The position numbers and the translations under genes are program-made. Below are positions 1 through 7,604 of a DNA stretch of 27,453 nucleotides, piece by piece. Every line of letters starts with the position of its first letter. The first letter of the stretch is position 1. Source of the DNA: JAHEFX01 sp964614585 (GTDB lineage Bacteria; Actinomycetota; Acidimicrobiia; Spongiisociales; JAENVV01); the NCBI GenBank assembly GCA_964614585.1, contig CAZTLW010000017.1:1-27453 (forward strand). The letters are read 5' to 3'. The notes under the pieces are model-generated. The model was not told where the DNA came from. It saw only the letters and a program-made list of their open reading frames with translations, and made no database searches.

Positions 1-60
1 CCCCCCGCACCCGGTCCGCCTCGATCCCCCCGACCCACCGGCACGGGGCCGACTCGGCGG

Positions 61-66
61 TATCGT
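61..66 (+). promoter_or_regulatory. Candidate -10 element (TATCGT) for a leaderless HNH gene
   Basis: TATCGT matches the actinobacterial TANNNT -10 pattern and lies 8 nt before the GTG at 75, so transcription would start about 2 nt before the start codon. The intervening bases are pyrimidine-rich and contain no Shine-Dalgarno sequence. No -35 resemblance is visible. The call rests on the spacing seen repeatedly at other starts in this window. Confidence 0.45.
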
Positions 67-74
67 TCTTCCCC

Positions 75-563
75 GTGCACGCCCTCGTCCTCAATGCGAC
101 CTACGAGCCGCTCTCGGTCGTCCCCGAGCGGCGAGCTGCGGTGCTCGTGCTGCGGGGACGGGCGGTGATGCAGGAACCGTCGGGCAAGGTGCTGCACGCC
201 GCCACCGTCCAGCTGCCGATCCCCTCGGTGGCGCGGCTCACCCGGTACGTGCGGGTGCCGTACCGGGGCGGCATGACGCCCACCCGGGCAGCGGTCTTCG
301 CCAGGGACGGGCATCGCTGCCAGTACTGCGACGCCGCTGCCGACAGCCTCGATCACGTCATCCCCCGCAGTCGGGGTGGTGGGCACGAATGGGAGAACGT
401 GGTGGCGTGCTGCCGACGATGCAACCTCCGCAAGGGCGACCGACTCCCGGCCGAGGTCGGGTACCGGCTCCGACGCCCCCCGGCCCGGCCGTCCCGCTTC
501 GACTGGGTGTATGCCCGGGCGGGCCGCATCCATCCGAGTTGGGAGTCCTACCTGGCGTCGTGA
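75..563 (+). CDS. HNH endonuclease family protein
   Basis: The 162-residue protein has an N-terminal segment (about 1-60) typical of the short actinobacterial HNH proteins, followed by an HNH/zinc domain at about 70-125. C82 and C85 form one CxxC and C113 and C116 the other, a likely structural zinc site. The D93-H94 pair of the LDHVIPRSRGG motif supplies the general base, N108 lies in the WENVV segment and N117 in the CNLRKGD segment. Proteins of this family are predicted metal-dependent nucleases, but their cellular role is mostly unknown. The GTG start is chosen because the family sequence begins there (HALVLNATYEPL) and because a -10-like box sits 8 nt upstream with no ribosome-binding site. 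No partner gene is evident; the next gene has its own promoter. Family assignment is firm, in vivo function is not. Confidence 0.88.
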   Translation: MHALVLNATYEPLSVVPERRAAVLVLRGRAVMQEPSGKVLHAATVQLPIPSVARLTRYVRVPYRGGMTPTRAAVFARDGHRCQYCDAAADSLDHVIPRSRGGGHEWENVVACCRRCNLRKGDRLPAEVGYRLRRPPARPSRFDWVYARAGRIHPSWESYLAS

Positions 564-587
564 CGACCACGCAACGCGGTCAGGTTC

Positions 588-616
588 TTGACACCCGGCG
601 CGGGTCTCCCCACAAT
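588..616 (+). promoter_or_regulatory. Promoter: TTGACA, 17-bp spacer, CACAAT
   Basis: A perfect TTGACA (588-593) is followed after exactly 17 bp by CACAAT (611-616), four of six matches to TATAAT. The predicted start of transcription is about 623, and the GTG of the downstream gene is at 625, giving a near-leaderless message. This is the best sigma-70-type promoter I could find by eye in the window. Confidence 0.65.
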
Positions 617-624
617 CTCCGAGC

Positions 625-1107
625 GTGCGGGCCATCGCCTATCTCCGGGTGCCCTCCGGTGCCGGACCCGACGACTCCCTCTACGGGCAGCGTGAGACCG
701 TCCGCGCCTGGGCCCGCCGCACCGGGGCCGTGATCCTCGCCACCTTCGAGGACGCCGCCGATGGCGACCGACCCGGCCTTCGTGCCCTCATGCGAACGCT
801 GAGCGAGGAGGTCGACACCGTCGTGGTGGCCCACCTCGGTGCGCTCTCCGGCGATGCGGTCATCCAGGAGGTCGTCATCGACGCCATCCGCCGCACCGGG
901 GCCGGCGTCGTCTCGGCTTTGCCGGCCGACCAGAGCCGCCTCGACCACGCCAGCACGGAGGCGATGCGACAGGTGGTGCGCACCGTCCTCCAACGGACCC
1001 GCGCCGTCGAGGCGATGCTCGGCCTGGAGCCGGCGGCCGAGGAGGACGCTCAGCCCGCGCTGGTCCTCGAGATCGTCGACGACGAGACGCCGGCGGCGGC
1101 GGGCTAG
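625..1107 (+). CDS. Degenerate serine-recombinase (resolvase N-terminal) fold protein, catalytic residues lost
   Basis: The 160-residue protein aligns by eye with the catalytic domain of resolvase/invertase recombinases. It has the AYLRV start, a SLYGQ segment resembling the family SLxxQ, the DRPGLRALM segment, the strand-loop at about 64-77 and a long helix around 110-131. Key residues are missing. The nucleophilic serine that follows YxRV is P10 here (a serine occurs one position later). The two arginines of the family LDRLGRD motif are A73 and G76 in the aligned LGALSGD. No C-terminal DNA-binding helix-turn-helix follows; the protein ends in an acidic tail. It is therefore unlikely to cut or join DNA and may be a structural or regulatory relic. 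The GTG start follows a strong promoter with no room for a Shine-Dalgarno site. No mobile-element context is visible. Confidence 0.75.
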   Translation: MRAIAYLRVPSGAGPDDSLYGQRETVRAWARRTGAVILATFEDAADGDRPGLRALMRTLSEEVDTVVVAHLGALSGDAVIQEVVIDAIRRTGAGVVSALPADQSRLDHASTEAMRQVVRTVLQRTRAVEAMLGLEPAAEEDAQPALVLEIVDDETPAAAG

Positions 1108-1122
1108 GCCCGACCTCCCCCC

Positions 1123-1803
1123 TCAGCCCTCCAGCGCCGCCCACACCGCCCGGGCCAGCGCGAGATCGGCGGTGCCGACCTCGAACACGGTCCCGACCGC
1201 GAGGTCCTCGACCCCGACGTCGAGCACGACGGTGACGGCCCGACGCCCCCCGACCTCGGCGGTGGTCGTCTCCACCAGTCGCGGCGGCCGGCGACCGGAC
1301 AGCTCGGCGACCGCCGCCACGATGGCCCGGGCGACCTCGTCGGGGTGGGCGGTCGAGGCCTTCGCCGACGAGCGGCCGTCGGTCGACTCCACGGTGACGT
1401 CGACCCCACCGCGGGCCTGGCGGACGACGACGGCTGCCACCGGCGCCGAGGCGGTGGTCGCGTCGGCCGGCTCGGCGCCGTGGTCGGGCGCCTCCGCAGC
1501 CACCTCCTCGATGGAAACGCTCGCCACGAGCGGTGGCTCGTCACCGGACGACTCGGCGTCCGAGGACTCGGCCGAGGGGGACGGACCGGGTGACGGGTCG
1601 ACCGGCGTCGGACCGGGCCCGGCCGGCAACCGGGTCCGGAGCCCGTGGCGCCGCAGGAGCGCCTGCACCTCCCCGGCGACCGCCGTCGGATCGGCACCGT
1701 CGACGAGGTCGAGGCGGACGCTCACCGGGGCACCCTCGATGGTCTCGACCTGGGCGGCATCGACGCCCTCGATCGCGGCGATCTCCCGCTCGAGATCGGT
1801 CAT
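1123..1803 (-). CDS. Hypothetical two-domain protein with acidic Pro/Ser linker
   Basis: I do not recognise this 226-residue protein. Residues 1 to about 57 look like a small alpha/beta domain (a helix starting TDLEREIAAIEGV, strand VSVRLDL, helix to RRHG). An acidic, Pro/Ser/Glu-rich linker spans about 58-95, and the C-terminal part (about 115-226) again alternates strands and helices. There is no signal peptide, membrane helix or cysteine motif. The ATG at 1803 is preferred to the in-frame ATG at 1977 because it forms an ATGA overlap with the stop of the upstream 78-residue gene, and because the longer version would begin with an Arg/Ala/Gly-rich, shadow-like stretch. The gene is convergent with the resolvase-like gene (15 bp apart). 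Its function is probably linked to its upstream partner, but nothing in the sequence says what that is. Confidence 0.68.
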   Translation of the reverse strand: MTDLEREIAAIEGVDAAQVETIEGAPVSVRLDLVDGADPTAVAGEVQALLRRHGLRTRLPAGPGPTPVDPSPGPSPSAESSDAESSGDEPPLVASVSIEEVAAEAPDHGAEPADATTASAPVAAVVVRQARGGVDVTVESTDGRSSAKASTAHPDEVARAIVAAVAELSGRRPPRLVETTTAEVGGRRAVTVVLDVGVEDLAVGTVFEVGTADLALARAVWAALEG

Positions 1804-2036
1804 CGGCCCAACCGCCGCATCCGACGGCGCCATGCCAGCACGTCGACGAGATCGTCGGCGTCGGGCGCCGCATCGCCGTAGGCCGTGTGGAGACGCCACC
1901 CCCAGTAGCGCCGGTCGGGCACCGGGAGCACCGAGCCGCGGGTCCGCGCCGACCACCCGGCCGCCAGCGCCTGCCACCAGAGGGTGGGGCGGGTGAGGAC
2001 CCGACGGATGAAGGGGGTGAGGGAGGGATCGGACAT
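1800..2036 (-). CDS. Small conserved-looking hypothetical protein (78 aa)
   Basis: This 78-residue basic, tryptophan-rich protein begins MSDPSLTPFIRRVL and contains LPVPDRRYWGWRLHTAYG, ending in an Arg-rich tail (AWRRRMRRLGR). The dense aromatic and charged pattern and sensible start support a real gene, although I cannot name a family. Translation of the next gene is coupled through a 4-nt ATGA overlap (1800-1803). A TATACT -10-like box lies 18 nt before the ATG on the minus strand, with no Shine-Dalgarno sequence in the short predicted leader. It has no membrane segment. The Arg-rich end could bind nucleic acid or a partner, but that is speculation. It is divergent from moxR, with 124 bp between the starts. 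Confidence 0.62.
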   Translation of the reverse strand: MSDPSLTPFIRRVLTRPTLWWQALAAGWSARTRGSVLPVPDRRYWGWRLHTAYGDAAPDADDLVDVLAWRRRMRRLGR

Positions 2037-2054
2037 GGGAGCGACGCGACGACC

Positions 2055-2060
2055 AGTATA
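2055..2060 (-). promoter_or_regulatory. Candidate -10 element (TATACT) for the 78/226-aa gene pair
   Basis: Read on the minus strand, TATACT is five of six to TATAAT in an otherwise very GC-rich spacer, 18 nt before the ATG at 2036. No -35 is apparent. The expected leader is only about 11 nt and has no ribosome-binding site. Confidence 0.4.
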
Positions 2061-2077
2061 TGGACGGCGCCCCGACC

Positions 2078-2118
2078 CCCCACCCCTCGTGGGGATGATC
2101 CCACCCTTCCTAGGGTGG
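2078..2118. repeat. Cluster of interleaved inverted repeats upstream of moxR
   Basis: Four arms alternate: CCCCAC (2078-2083), GTGGGG (2089-2094), CCCACCCT (2100-2107, containing CCACCCT from 2101) and AGGGTGG (2112-2118). Arms 1 and 2 pair over 6 bp, arms 2 and 3 over 5 bp (GTGGG/CCCAC), and arms 3 and 4 over 7 bp with a TCCT loop. The pairings are mutually exclusive in part. A TAGGGT -10-like box (2111-2116) lies in the last repeat. The cluster could be an operator in DNA or alternative hairpins in a leader RNA. Confidence 0.45.
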
Positions 2119-2160
2119 CAGCGCCCCGGCCCGGACACCGAGACAACAGGGAGCTGACCG

Positions 2161-3123
2161 ATGGAGCGATCCGACGACCTCGAGTGGTTCCGGACGTCGT
2201 TCGATGCGATCGTCGACAACGTCGACACGGTGATCAAGGGCAAGCACGACGTCATCCGGTTGGCCGTCATGTGTCTCATCGCCGAGGGGCACGTCCTCAT
2301 CGAGGACGTGCCCGGCGTGGGCAAGACCCTGCTCGCCAAGTCGATCGCCCGATCCATCGAGTCCTCGTTCCAGAGAATCCAGTTCACGCCGGACCTGCTG
2401 CCGTCCGACATCACCGGTGTATCGGTCTTCGACCGGCAGTCCTCGAGCTTCATCTTCCGCCCGGGCGCCATCTTCGCCAACATCGTCGTCGGCGACGAGA
2501 TCAACCGGGCGAGCCCCAAGACCCAGGCGGCACTCCTCGAGGCGATGGAGGAACGCCAGGTCACCGTGGACGGCACGACCCACCCGCTGCTGCCGCCGTT
2601 CATGGTGGTGGCCACCCAGAACCCGCTCGAGCACGAGGGCACCTACCCCCTTCCCGAGGCCCAGCTCGATCGCTTCATGGTCCGCCTGGTGGTCGGGTAC
2701 CCCGACCGGGCGACGACGCTCGACATTCTCGACACGCACGGGTCGTCATCCACGTTCGACACCCTCGGGCCGGTGCTGCACGCCGACGAGGTGATCCGCA
2801 TGGCCGCCATCGCCAAGGGCGTCCACGTCTCCGACGGGGTTCGCGAGTACCTCGCCGACCTCGTGGAGGCGACCCGGTCCCATGCCGAGCTCCTGTTGGG
2901 TGCCTCTCCACGGTCGGCGCTGTACCTCCTCCGCCTCGCCCGTGCCCGGGCGGCGAGCATGGAGCGCGACTACCTGTCCCCCGACGACGTGAAGGCCGTC
3001 GCCGAGCCGGTGCTCGGACACCGGATGATCCTGCGACCCGAGGCGCAGATGCGGGGGGTCGACATCGCCGAGATCCTCTCGTCCATCCTCGGACGGGTCC
3101 CGGTGCCGGGCTCGATCCGCTGA
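2161..3123 (+). CDS. MoxR family AAA+ ATPase
   Basis: This 320-residue protein is a full-length MoxR ATPase, a family of AAA+ chaperones thought to remodel or activate partner proteins containing von Willebrand A-like domains. Walker A is at about 49-56 (DVPGVGKT, K55), Walker B at about 108-113 (D112, E113) in the VVGDEINRA context, and sensor 1 is N154 in ATQNP. The lid domain with GASPRS follows at about 248-253. An AGGGAG Shine-Dalgarno sequence sits 7 nt before the ATG. The stop codon overlaps the start of the DUF58 gene (TGATG), so the two are translationally coupled. The MoxR, DUF58 and transglutaminase trio is a widespread arrangement in actinobacteria. The substrate is unknown. Confidence 0.95.
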   Translation: MERSDDLEWFRTSFDAIVDNVDTVIKGKHDVIRLAVMCLIAEGHVLIEDVPGVGKTLLAKSIARSIESSFQRIQFTPDLLPSDITGVSVFDRQSSSFIFRPGAIFANIVVGDEINRASPKTQAALLEAMEERQVTVDGTTHPLLPPFMVVATQNPLEHEGTYPLPEAQLDRFMVRLVVGYPDRATTLDILDTHGSSSTFDTLGPVLHADEVIRMAAIAKGVHVSDGVREYLADLVEATRSHAELLLGASPRSALYLLRLARARAASMERDYLSPDDVKAVAEPVLGHRMILRPEAQMRGVDIAEILSSILGRVPVPGSIR

Positions 3124-4295
3124 TGCCCACGGCCCGGGGCTGGAGCGTGCTGGGCGCGGGCCTCGGCCTCGTCGTGCTCTGGGTCGTCTTCGGGGAGATC
3201 GAGTTGCTGGCCGTCGGAGCGGCGACGGCACTGGCGGTGCCCATGGCTGCCGCCTGGGTCCGGCTGTCGGCGCCGACCATCACCGTGGACCGCTCCCTCG
3301 TCCCGTCGGTCACCCAGGCCGGCGGCGACGTCCGGGTGCGGCTCTCGGTCACCAACCACGGCCGGGTCCCGGTCTCCACCGCCCACCTCTCCGACCCGAT
3401 CCCCGGCCTCGGCACGGCCGGTGCCACCCTCGCCCGCCTCGACGGCCGGTCGACCGCCGCGGTCCCCTACCGGCTGGTGGCCCGCCGTCGCGGCATCTTC
3501 TCCATCGGGCCGGCCGCCCTCACCGTGCAGGACCCCCTCGGCCTCGCGTCGGTGACGCGGGTCGCCGGCCCCCGGGACACCCTCGTCGTCCACCCGAGGC
3601 TCGAACCGATGCGCGGGGTGCCCGCGGTGCGCGGCCGGGACCCCTCCACCGACGCCGTGCGCCCGGAGTTCGCCAGCCGGGGCGGCGAGGACTTCTACAC
3701 GATCCGCGAGTACCGCCAGGGCGACGACCTCCGGCGAGTGCACTGGCCGACCACCGCCCGCATCGGCGAGCTCATGATCCGCCAGTTGGAGACCCCCTGG
3801 CAGAGCCGTGGCCTCGTACTCCTGGACACCCGCGCCCAGGTCTACGACGAGGAGGCTGCCTTCGAGACCGCGGTCCGGGGGGCGGCGTCGATCTTCGACC
3901 ATCTCCGGCGCGCCGGTTTCGAGCTCGACCTGCTCGCGGGGTCGACCCGCGTGCGGGCGTCCGACCCCGGCGCCCGGTCCCGGGCGATGGAGGTCCTGGC
4001 GGGGGTCACCCCCAACCCGGCCCTCGACGTCCTGGCCGTGGCCTCCCGCCTGCGGGCCGGGCTCGGCGGTGGTGCCCTCATCGTCATCACCGGCACCGCC
4101 GACGACCGACTCCTGCGCGCCGCCCGGCTCCTCGCCTCCGACCACGCCTCCGTCGCCGTCGCCGCCGTCAGCCGGGCGCCGATGGGCGCCGCCTCGGTGC
4201 CGGGGACTCGCACGAGCGTGGCCGCCATCGCCCCCGACGAGCCGTGGGCTGCCACGTGGGATCGCATGCAGGGACGGGCATGGGCCGGCGCCTGA
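3123..4295 (+). CDS. DUF58 domain protein (membrane-anchored)
   Basis: The 390-residue protein starts with two hydrophobic segments at about 8-23 and 28-46, followed by a soluble region. The DUF58 signature is at about 187-222 (the GGEDFYTIREYRQGDDLRRVHW segment and following residues). The region after it (about 228-370) reads like the von Willebrand A-like part of the family, with LVLLDTRA near 231 and ALIVITGTADD downstream. Such proteins are the usual genetic partners and likely clients of MoxR ATPases. The ATG overlaps the moxR stop by one base. The 3' end overlaps the next gene by 16 nt (4280-4295), again suggesting coupled translation. The biochemical role of DUF58 is not established. 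Confidence 0.92.
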   Translation: MPTARGWSVLGAGLGLVVLWVVFGEIELLAVGAATALAVPMAAAWVRLSAPTITVDRSLVPSVTQAGGDVRVRLSVTNHGRVPVSTAHLSDPIPGLGTAGATLARLDGRSTAAVPYRLVARRRGIFSIGPAALTVQDPLGLASVTRVAGPRDTLVVHPRLEPMRGVPAVRGRDPSTDAVRPEFASRGGEDFYTIREYRQGDDLRRVHWPTTARIGELMIRQLETPWQSRGLVLLDTRAQVYDEEAAFETAVRGAASIFDHLRRAGFELDLLAGSTRVRASDPGARSRAMEVLAGVTPNPALDVLAVASRLRAGLGGGALIVITGTADDRLLRAARLLASDHASVAVAAVSRAPMGAASVPGTRTSVAAIAPDEPWAATWDRMQGRAWAGA

Positions 4296-6625
4296 GTCGG
4301 GGCGGGCTGTGGTCCGCCGCCCTCGGGCTGGTGGCCCTGGCGGCGGCGCTCGGCCGGATGACGACGCTCGTCCGACCCTCGCTCGACGGGGCACCGTGGC
4401 CCGCCACGTTGACGGGGGCGTTCCTGCTCGGCGCCGCCATCGCCGTCGTCGGCTGGCTGGTTCGGCTCCGCCTGCCGGGGACCATCGCATTCGGGCTGGT
4501 GACCATCGCGGTCGTCATGGGGCGGGTCACGGCCCCCGACACGATGCTCGCCGGCCTCGTCCCCACCCGCGCCACGTGGGATGCCGTGGCTGCGGCGTTG
4601 ACCGTGGGACTCGAGTACCTGCGCTACGGGACCGCCCCGATCTTCCCCCACCAGGAACTGCTGCTCCTGCTCCTCCCGGTGTTCATCGCGATCGGCGCGG
4701 CCTGGGCCTGGCTCACGGCCGGCGGCCGAGGGGCTGCCGCCGCCGCGGTGCCCGCCGGGCTCTACCTCGCGGTCTCGATCGCCGACCAGGGCGCCACGCC
4801 GGGCTGGTGGCTGGTGGCGGCGGTGGCCTGGGTCGGGCTGCTCCTCGTCGTCTCGGGATGGGAGGGGACCGTCTCGGCCCCCCGCCTGCTGGGCCGGCCC
4901 GGCCGGGCCGGGGCGATCGCCGCCGGCGTGGTCGTGGTCGTCCTCGGGCTGGTGGCCACCGACATCGGCGCCGGGGCGGTGCCGTCGTCGGGAGCCGTGC
5001 CGTGGCGGGACGGCGACACCTTCGGGCCGGGGAGTGGGACCAGCCTCAACCTCTTCGCCTCCACCACCCAGACCAACCTCGTGTCCCGCAGCGACGACGT
5101 CATGTTCCGGGCTGCGGTGGTGGGCGCGCCCGCCGACGAGCTCTACTGGTCGCTCATCACGCTCGACTCCTACGACGGCCGCAACTGGGCCCCGAGCTGG
5201 GACGACACCCGGGCGCTCGGCGACGGCGTCGTGTTCGAGCGACGCGACCTCCGCTACCTCGGCCCGACGTCGACCGTCTCGGCCACGGTGGAGATCGGTG
5301 ACCTCCGCCAGGGCCTGCTCCCCCACCTCTACTCGGTCCGCGACGTGCAGGGCGACGCACCACTGATCCGCAACGGCGTGCGGGTGCGCGACGACGGTGC
5401 ACTGCTCGTCGACGGGCGGACCCGCGACGGGCTCCGCTACCAACTCACGTCCCAGGTGCCGGACCGGGATCTCGGCGTCGCTGCCCTCGGCGCCGACGGT
5501 GCCCTCTCCCCCCTGTTCGAAGGGGCGCGGGATGCCGGCGTGTTCACGCCCGCCGGGGCCGGCACCGGTCGGGCCGGCGAACCGGCCGACCTCGATCGGT
5601 TCCTCGAGCTCCCCGACGACCTCGACCCCGGCATCGAGGCCCTGGCCCGCCGGGTGAGCGAGGGGGCGACGACGCCGCTCGAGCAGATGATCTTCCTGGA
5701 GTCGTGGTTCCGGGTCCCCGACCTCTTCATCTACTCGGCCGAGATCGACCCCGGGCACGCCGCCGACGACCTCGCCGATTGGCTCCTCGACCCCGAGACG
5801 CCCAACCACCGCGTCGGGTACTGCGAGCAGTTCGCCACCGCCCTCGGCGTCATGGGCCGCAGCCTCGGCATCCCCACCCGCCTCGTCCTCGGCTTCACCC
5901 CCGGCCGGTTCAACCAGTTCGGCGAGGTCGAGGTACTGGGCCGCAATGCCCATGCGTGGGTCGAGGCCTGGATCGAGGGCGTGGGCTGGGTTCGCTTCGA
6001 CCCGACGCCCCGCAGCGAGGGCGACAACCCTGCCGCCACCTCCGACCTCGGCTTCAACCTCGCCGCGTTCGTGCCCGAGGAGGTCGACAACCCCCTCGCC
6101 GACCTCAACCCCGGCGGCGGGCCCGTCCTCGTCGACCCCGAGCGGTTCGCCGACTTCGCCGATCCCGGGCCGACCCCCGAGATCGCGCTCGATGGCGAGG
6201 CCGATGCCGACTCGGGGACGCCCTTCGCGGTGCCCGCCCGGGTGTGGTGGCTCGTGGCACTGGCAGGCGTCTTCGTCGCCATCCCGCTGGCCAAGTGGGT
6301 GCGCCGGCACCGACGACTGGCCCGCGCCCGCGACGGCGACGTCACCGCCGCCTGGGAGGAGATCGTCGACCGGCTGCGGGACCTCGACCGCCCGATCTCG
6401 ACGGCCATGACGCCCGACGAGATCGTCGCCGCCACCGGCCCGGAGTTGGCGCCACTGGCCGCCGCCCATGCCCGGTCCACCTGGGGCGACCGCCCACCGG
6501 GGCCGGCCGAGACCGAGCGCGCCCTGACGGCACTGGGATCCACCGAGATGCAGCTGCGGCGCACGACGCCGAGGATGCGACGAGTGATGGCCGCCTGGCG
6601 GCCCCGGAGCCTGCGGCGCCCCTGA
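4280..6625 (+). CDS. Transglutaminase-like membrane protein (TgpA/DUF3488 type)
   Basis: The 781-residue protein has about six N-terminal transmembrane segments within residues 1-240, then a large, presumably extracytoplasmic region holding the transglutaminase-like domain. The catalytic triad is visible: C515 in VGYCEQFATALG, H558 in NAHAWVEAW and D574 in RFDPTP. One more membrane helix follows at about 653-672, then a cytoplasmic DUF4129-like tail. I chose ATG 4280 rather than the in-frame ATG at 4244. The former gives the family start (a short basic segment, then a hydrophobic helix), while the latter adds an unrelated leader inside the DUF58 gene. Members are thought to be cell-surface transglutaminases or proteases acting with MoxR/DUF58; the substrate here is unknown. 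Confidence 0.93.
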   Translation: MGRRLSRGGLWSAALGLVALAAALGRMTTLVRPSLDGAPWPATLTGAFLLGAAIAVVGWLVRLRLPGTIAFGLVTIAVVMGRVTAPDTMLAGLVPTRATWDAVAAALTVGLEYLRYGTAPIFPHQELLLLLLPVFIAIGAAWAWLTAGGRGAAAAAVPAGLYLAVSIADQGATPGWWLVAAVAWVGLLLVVSGWEGTVSAPRLLGRPGRAGAIAAGVVVVVLGLVATDIGAGAVPSSGAVPWRDGDTFGPGSGTSLNLFASTTQTNLVSRSDDVMFRAAVVGAPADELYWSLITLDSYDGRNWAPSWDDTRALGDGVVFERRDLRYLGPTSTVSATVEIGDLRQGLLPHLYSVRDVQGDAPLIRNGVRVRDDGALLVDGRTRDGLRYQLTSQVPDRDLGVAALGADGALSPLFEGARDAGVFTPAGAGTGRAGEPADLDRFLELPDDLDPGIEALARRVSEGATTPLEQMIFLESWFRVPDLFIYSAEIDPGHAADDLADWLLDPETPNHRVGYCEQFATALGVMGRSLGIPTRLVLGFTPGRFNQFGEVEVLGRNAHAWVEAWIEGVGWVRFDPTPRSEGDNPAATSDLGFNLAAFVPEEVDNPLADLNPGGGPVLVDPERFADFADPGPTPEIALDGEADADSGTPFAVPARVWWLVALAGVFVAIPLAKWVRRHRRLARARDGDVTAAWEEIVDRLRDLDRPISTAMTPDEIVAATGPELAPLAAAHARSTWGDRPPGPAETERALTALGSTEMQLRRTTPRMRRVMAAWRPRSLRRP

Positions 6626-6650
6626 CGCCGCGGAGTGGTTCCGACCCGGG

Positions 6651-7142
6651 TCAGCCGGTCAGTTCGGAGGAGAGTTCGTCGGTCGAGGCGCGGACGATCG
6701 AGAGGAACTGGGCCTTGTCCAGCTCGAAGCGCGAGACGTCGTCCTCGACCGTCTGGGTGATCTCGTCGATGACGAGAACGAAGGCCAACTGGCCCTCCTT
6801 GAGCGCGTCGAGCAGGTGGTCGCCCTCCTCGAGGACCTGGAAGATCGACTGCCCGTCGGTGACGAGCCGGACGCCGGCCAGGGTGTCGTCGAGATCGGCG
6901 TTCCGCCGGAGGTAGTCGGCGGCCCGGCGCACGCGCTGGACGCTCATCCCGTTGTCGAGGAGGCCCTTCACGACTCGGAGCCACACCAGATCCCGGAAGC
7001 TGTACAACCGCCGGACCCCGGCGCGACCGCCGGTCGTCTGGATCGATGGCGTGACGAGATCGACCCGATCCCAGTACCGCAGCTGGTGGGCGGTACATCC
7101 CGTCAGGGCACTCGCCTGACGGGCCGTGAAGGCATCCTGCAC
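6651..7142 (-). CDS. MerR-family transcriptional regulator
   Basis: The 163-residue protein has a MerR helix-turn-helix at about 5-70 (FTARQASALTGCTAHQLRYW, the wing around GGRAGVRRLYSF) and a long helix beginning LVWLRVVKGLLDNG. The remaining ~90 residues form a C-terminal domain without a cysteine cluster, so metal sensing like classical MerR is unlikely; the ligand is unknown. Start choice: an AGGAG (7151-7155 on the minus strand) is 8 nt before the GTG at 7142 but only 2 nt before the alternative TTG at 7148, so GTG is preferred. The gene lies downstream of and co-oriented with the DUF3040 gene, 144 bp away, and is convergent with the transglutaminase gene. Confidence 0.88.
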   Translation of the reverse strand: MQDAFTARQASALTGCTAHQLRYWDRVDLVTPSIQTTGGRAGVRRLYSFRDLVWLRVVKGLLDNGMSVQRVRRAADYLRRNADLDDTLAGVRLVTDGQSIFQVLEEGDHLLDALKEGQLAFVLVIDEITQTVEDDVSRFELDKAQFLSIVRASTDELSSELTG

Positions 7143-7229
7143 CGACAACTCTCCTGTTCCTCACTCCGTCGTACGGGCGCGAGACAGCGCACGCACGATC
7201 ACCCATCTTCCACCCACCGGGCGGTGCGA

Positions 7230-7247
7230 CGGCCACCGAGGTGGCCG
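7230..7247. promoter_or_regulatory. 18-bp palindrome between the DUF3040 and merR genes
   Basis: CGGCCACC and GGTGGCCG are perfect 8-bp inverted arms separated by GA. The 2-nt gap is too short for an RNA hairpin loop with all pairs formed, which favours a binding site for a dimeric protein. It lies about 88 bp upstream of the merR start codon. That the neighbouring MerR protein binds here is a guess. Confidence 0.4.
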
Positions 7248-7286
7248 GGGGAAGTCCGCCGGTACGTGCCCGCCGTGTGGGGCCGG

Positions 7287-7604
7287 TCAGCCGTCCTCGG
7301 TGTCCGGACCTCGCCGGTCACCGATCGGTCGGTTGCGCAGCTCCTGCACGAGGGCGGTTGCCGACCATACCATCAGGACGAAGCCCACGATCGCCACGAC
7401 GTAGCCGATCGGCGGGTCGATCAGGAAGATGCCCGACAGCATCGACAGACCCACGACGAGGACCGCGATCGCCACCTTTGGCGAGAGTGCGAAGCGGGTC
7501 CGGGGCGTGATGGAGCGAACGGCGGTCGCGAAGGTCGGGTCTTCTTCATAGAAGCGCTTCTCGATCTCGTCGAGGATCTTCTGCTCGTGCTCGTTCAGCG
7601 GCAT
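7287..7604 (-). CDS. DUF3040 membrane protein
   Basis: The 105-residue protein carries the characteristic actinobacterial DUF3040 start (MPLNEHEQKILDEIEKRFYEEDPTF). Two membrane helices follow at about 45-63 (VAIAVLVVGLSMLSGIFLI) and about 66-87, ending in a charged tail. Function is unknown for the family; it is common and highly conserved in actinobacteria. A GGAGA sequence 5 nt before the ATG is a reasonable ribosome-binding site, and a TTGAAC/TATGAT promoter lies further upstream. The gene is divergent from the histidine phosphatase gene, and the two promoter regions overlap. Confidence 0.92.
   Translation of the reverse strand: MPLNEHEQKILDEIEKRFYEEDPTFATAVRSITPRTRFALSPKVAIAVLVVGLSMLSGIFLIDPPIGYVVAIVGFVLMVWSATALVQELRNRPIGDRRGPDTEDG

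Noticed and set aside
625..1107. Active integrase/resolvase marking a mobile element
   Set aside because: No catalytic serine or arginines, no DNA-binding domain, no flanking repeats or cargo genes.
4244..4279. Transglutaminase-like protein starting at ATG 4244
   Set aside because: ATG 4280 yields the normal family N-terminus.
3842..6469. Minus-strand open frame of 875 codons opposite DUF58 and the transglutaminase gene
   Set aside because: Gly/Glu/Arg-rich translation with no domain; the plus-strand operon is well supported.
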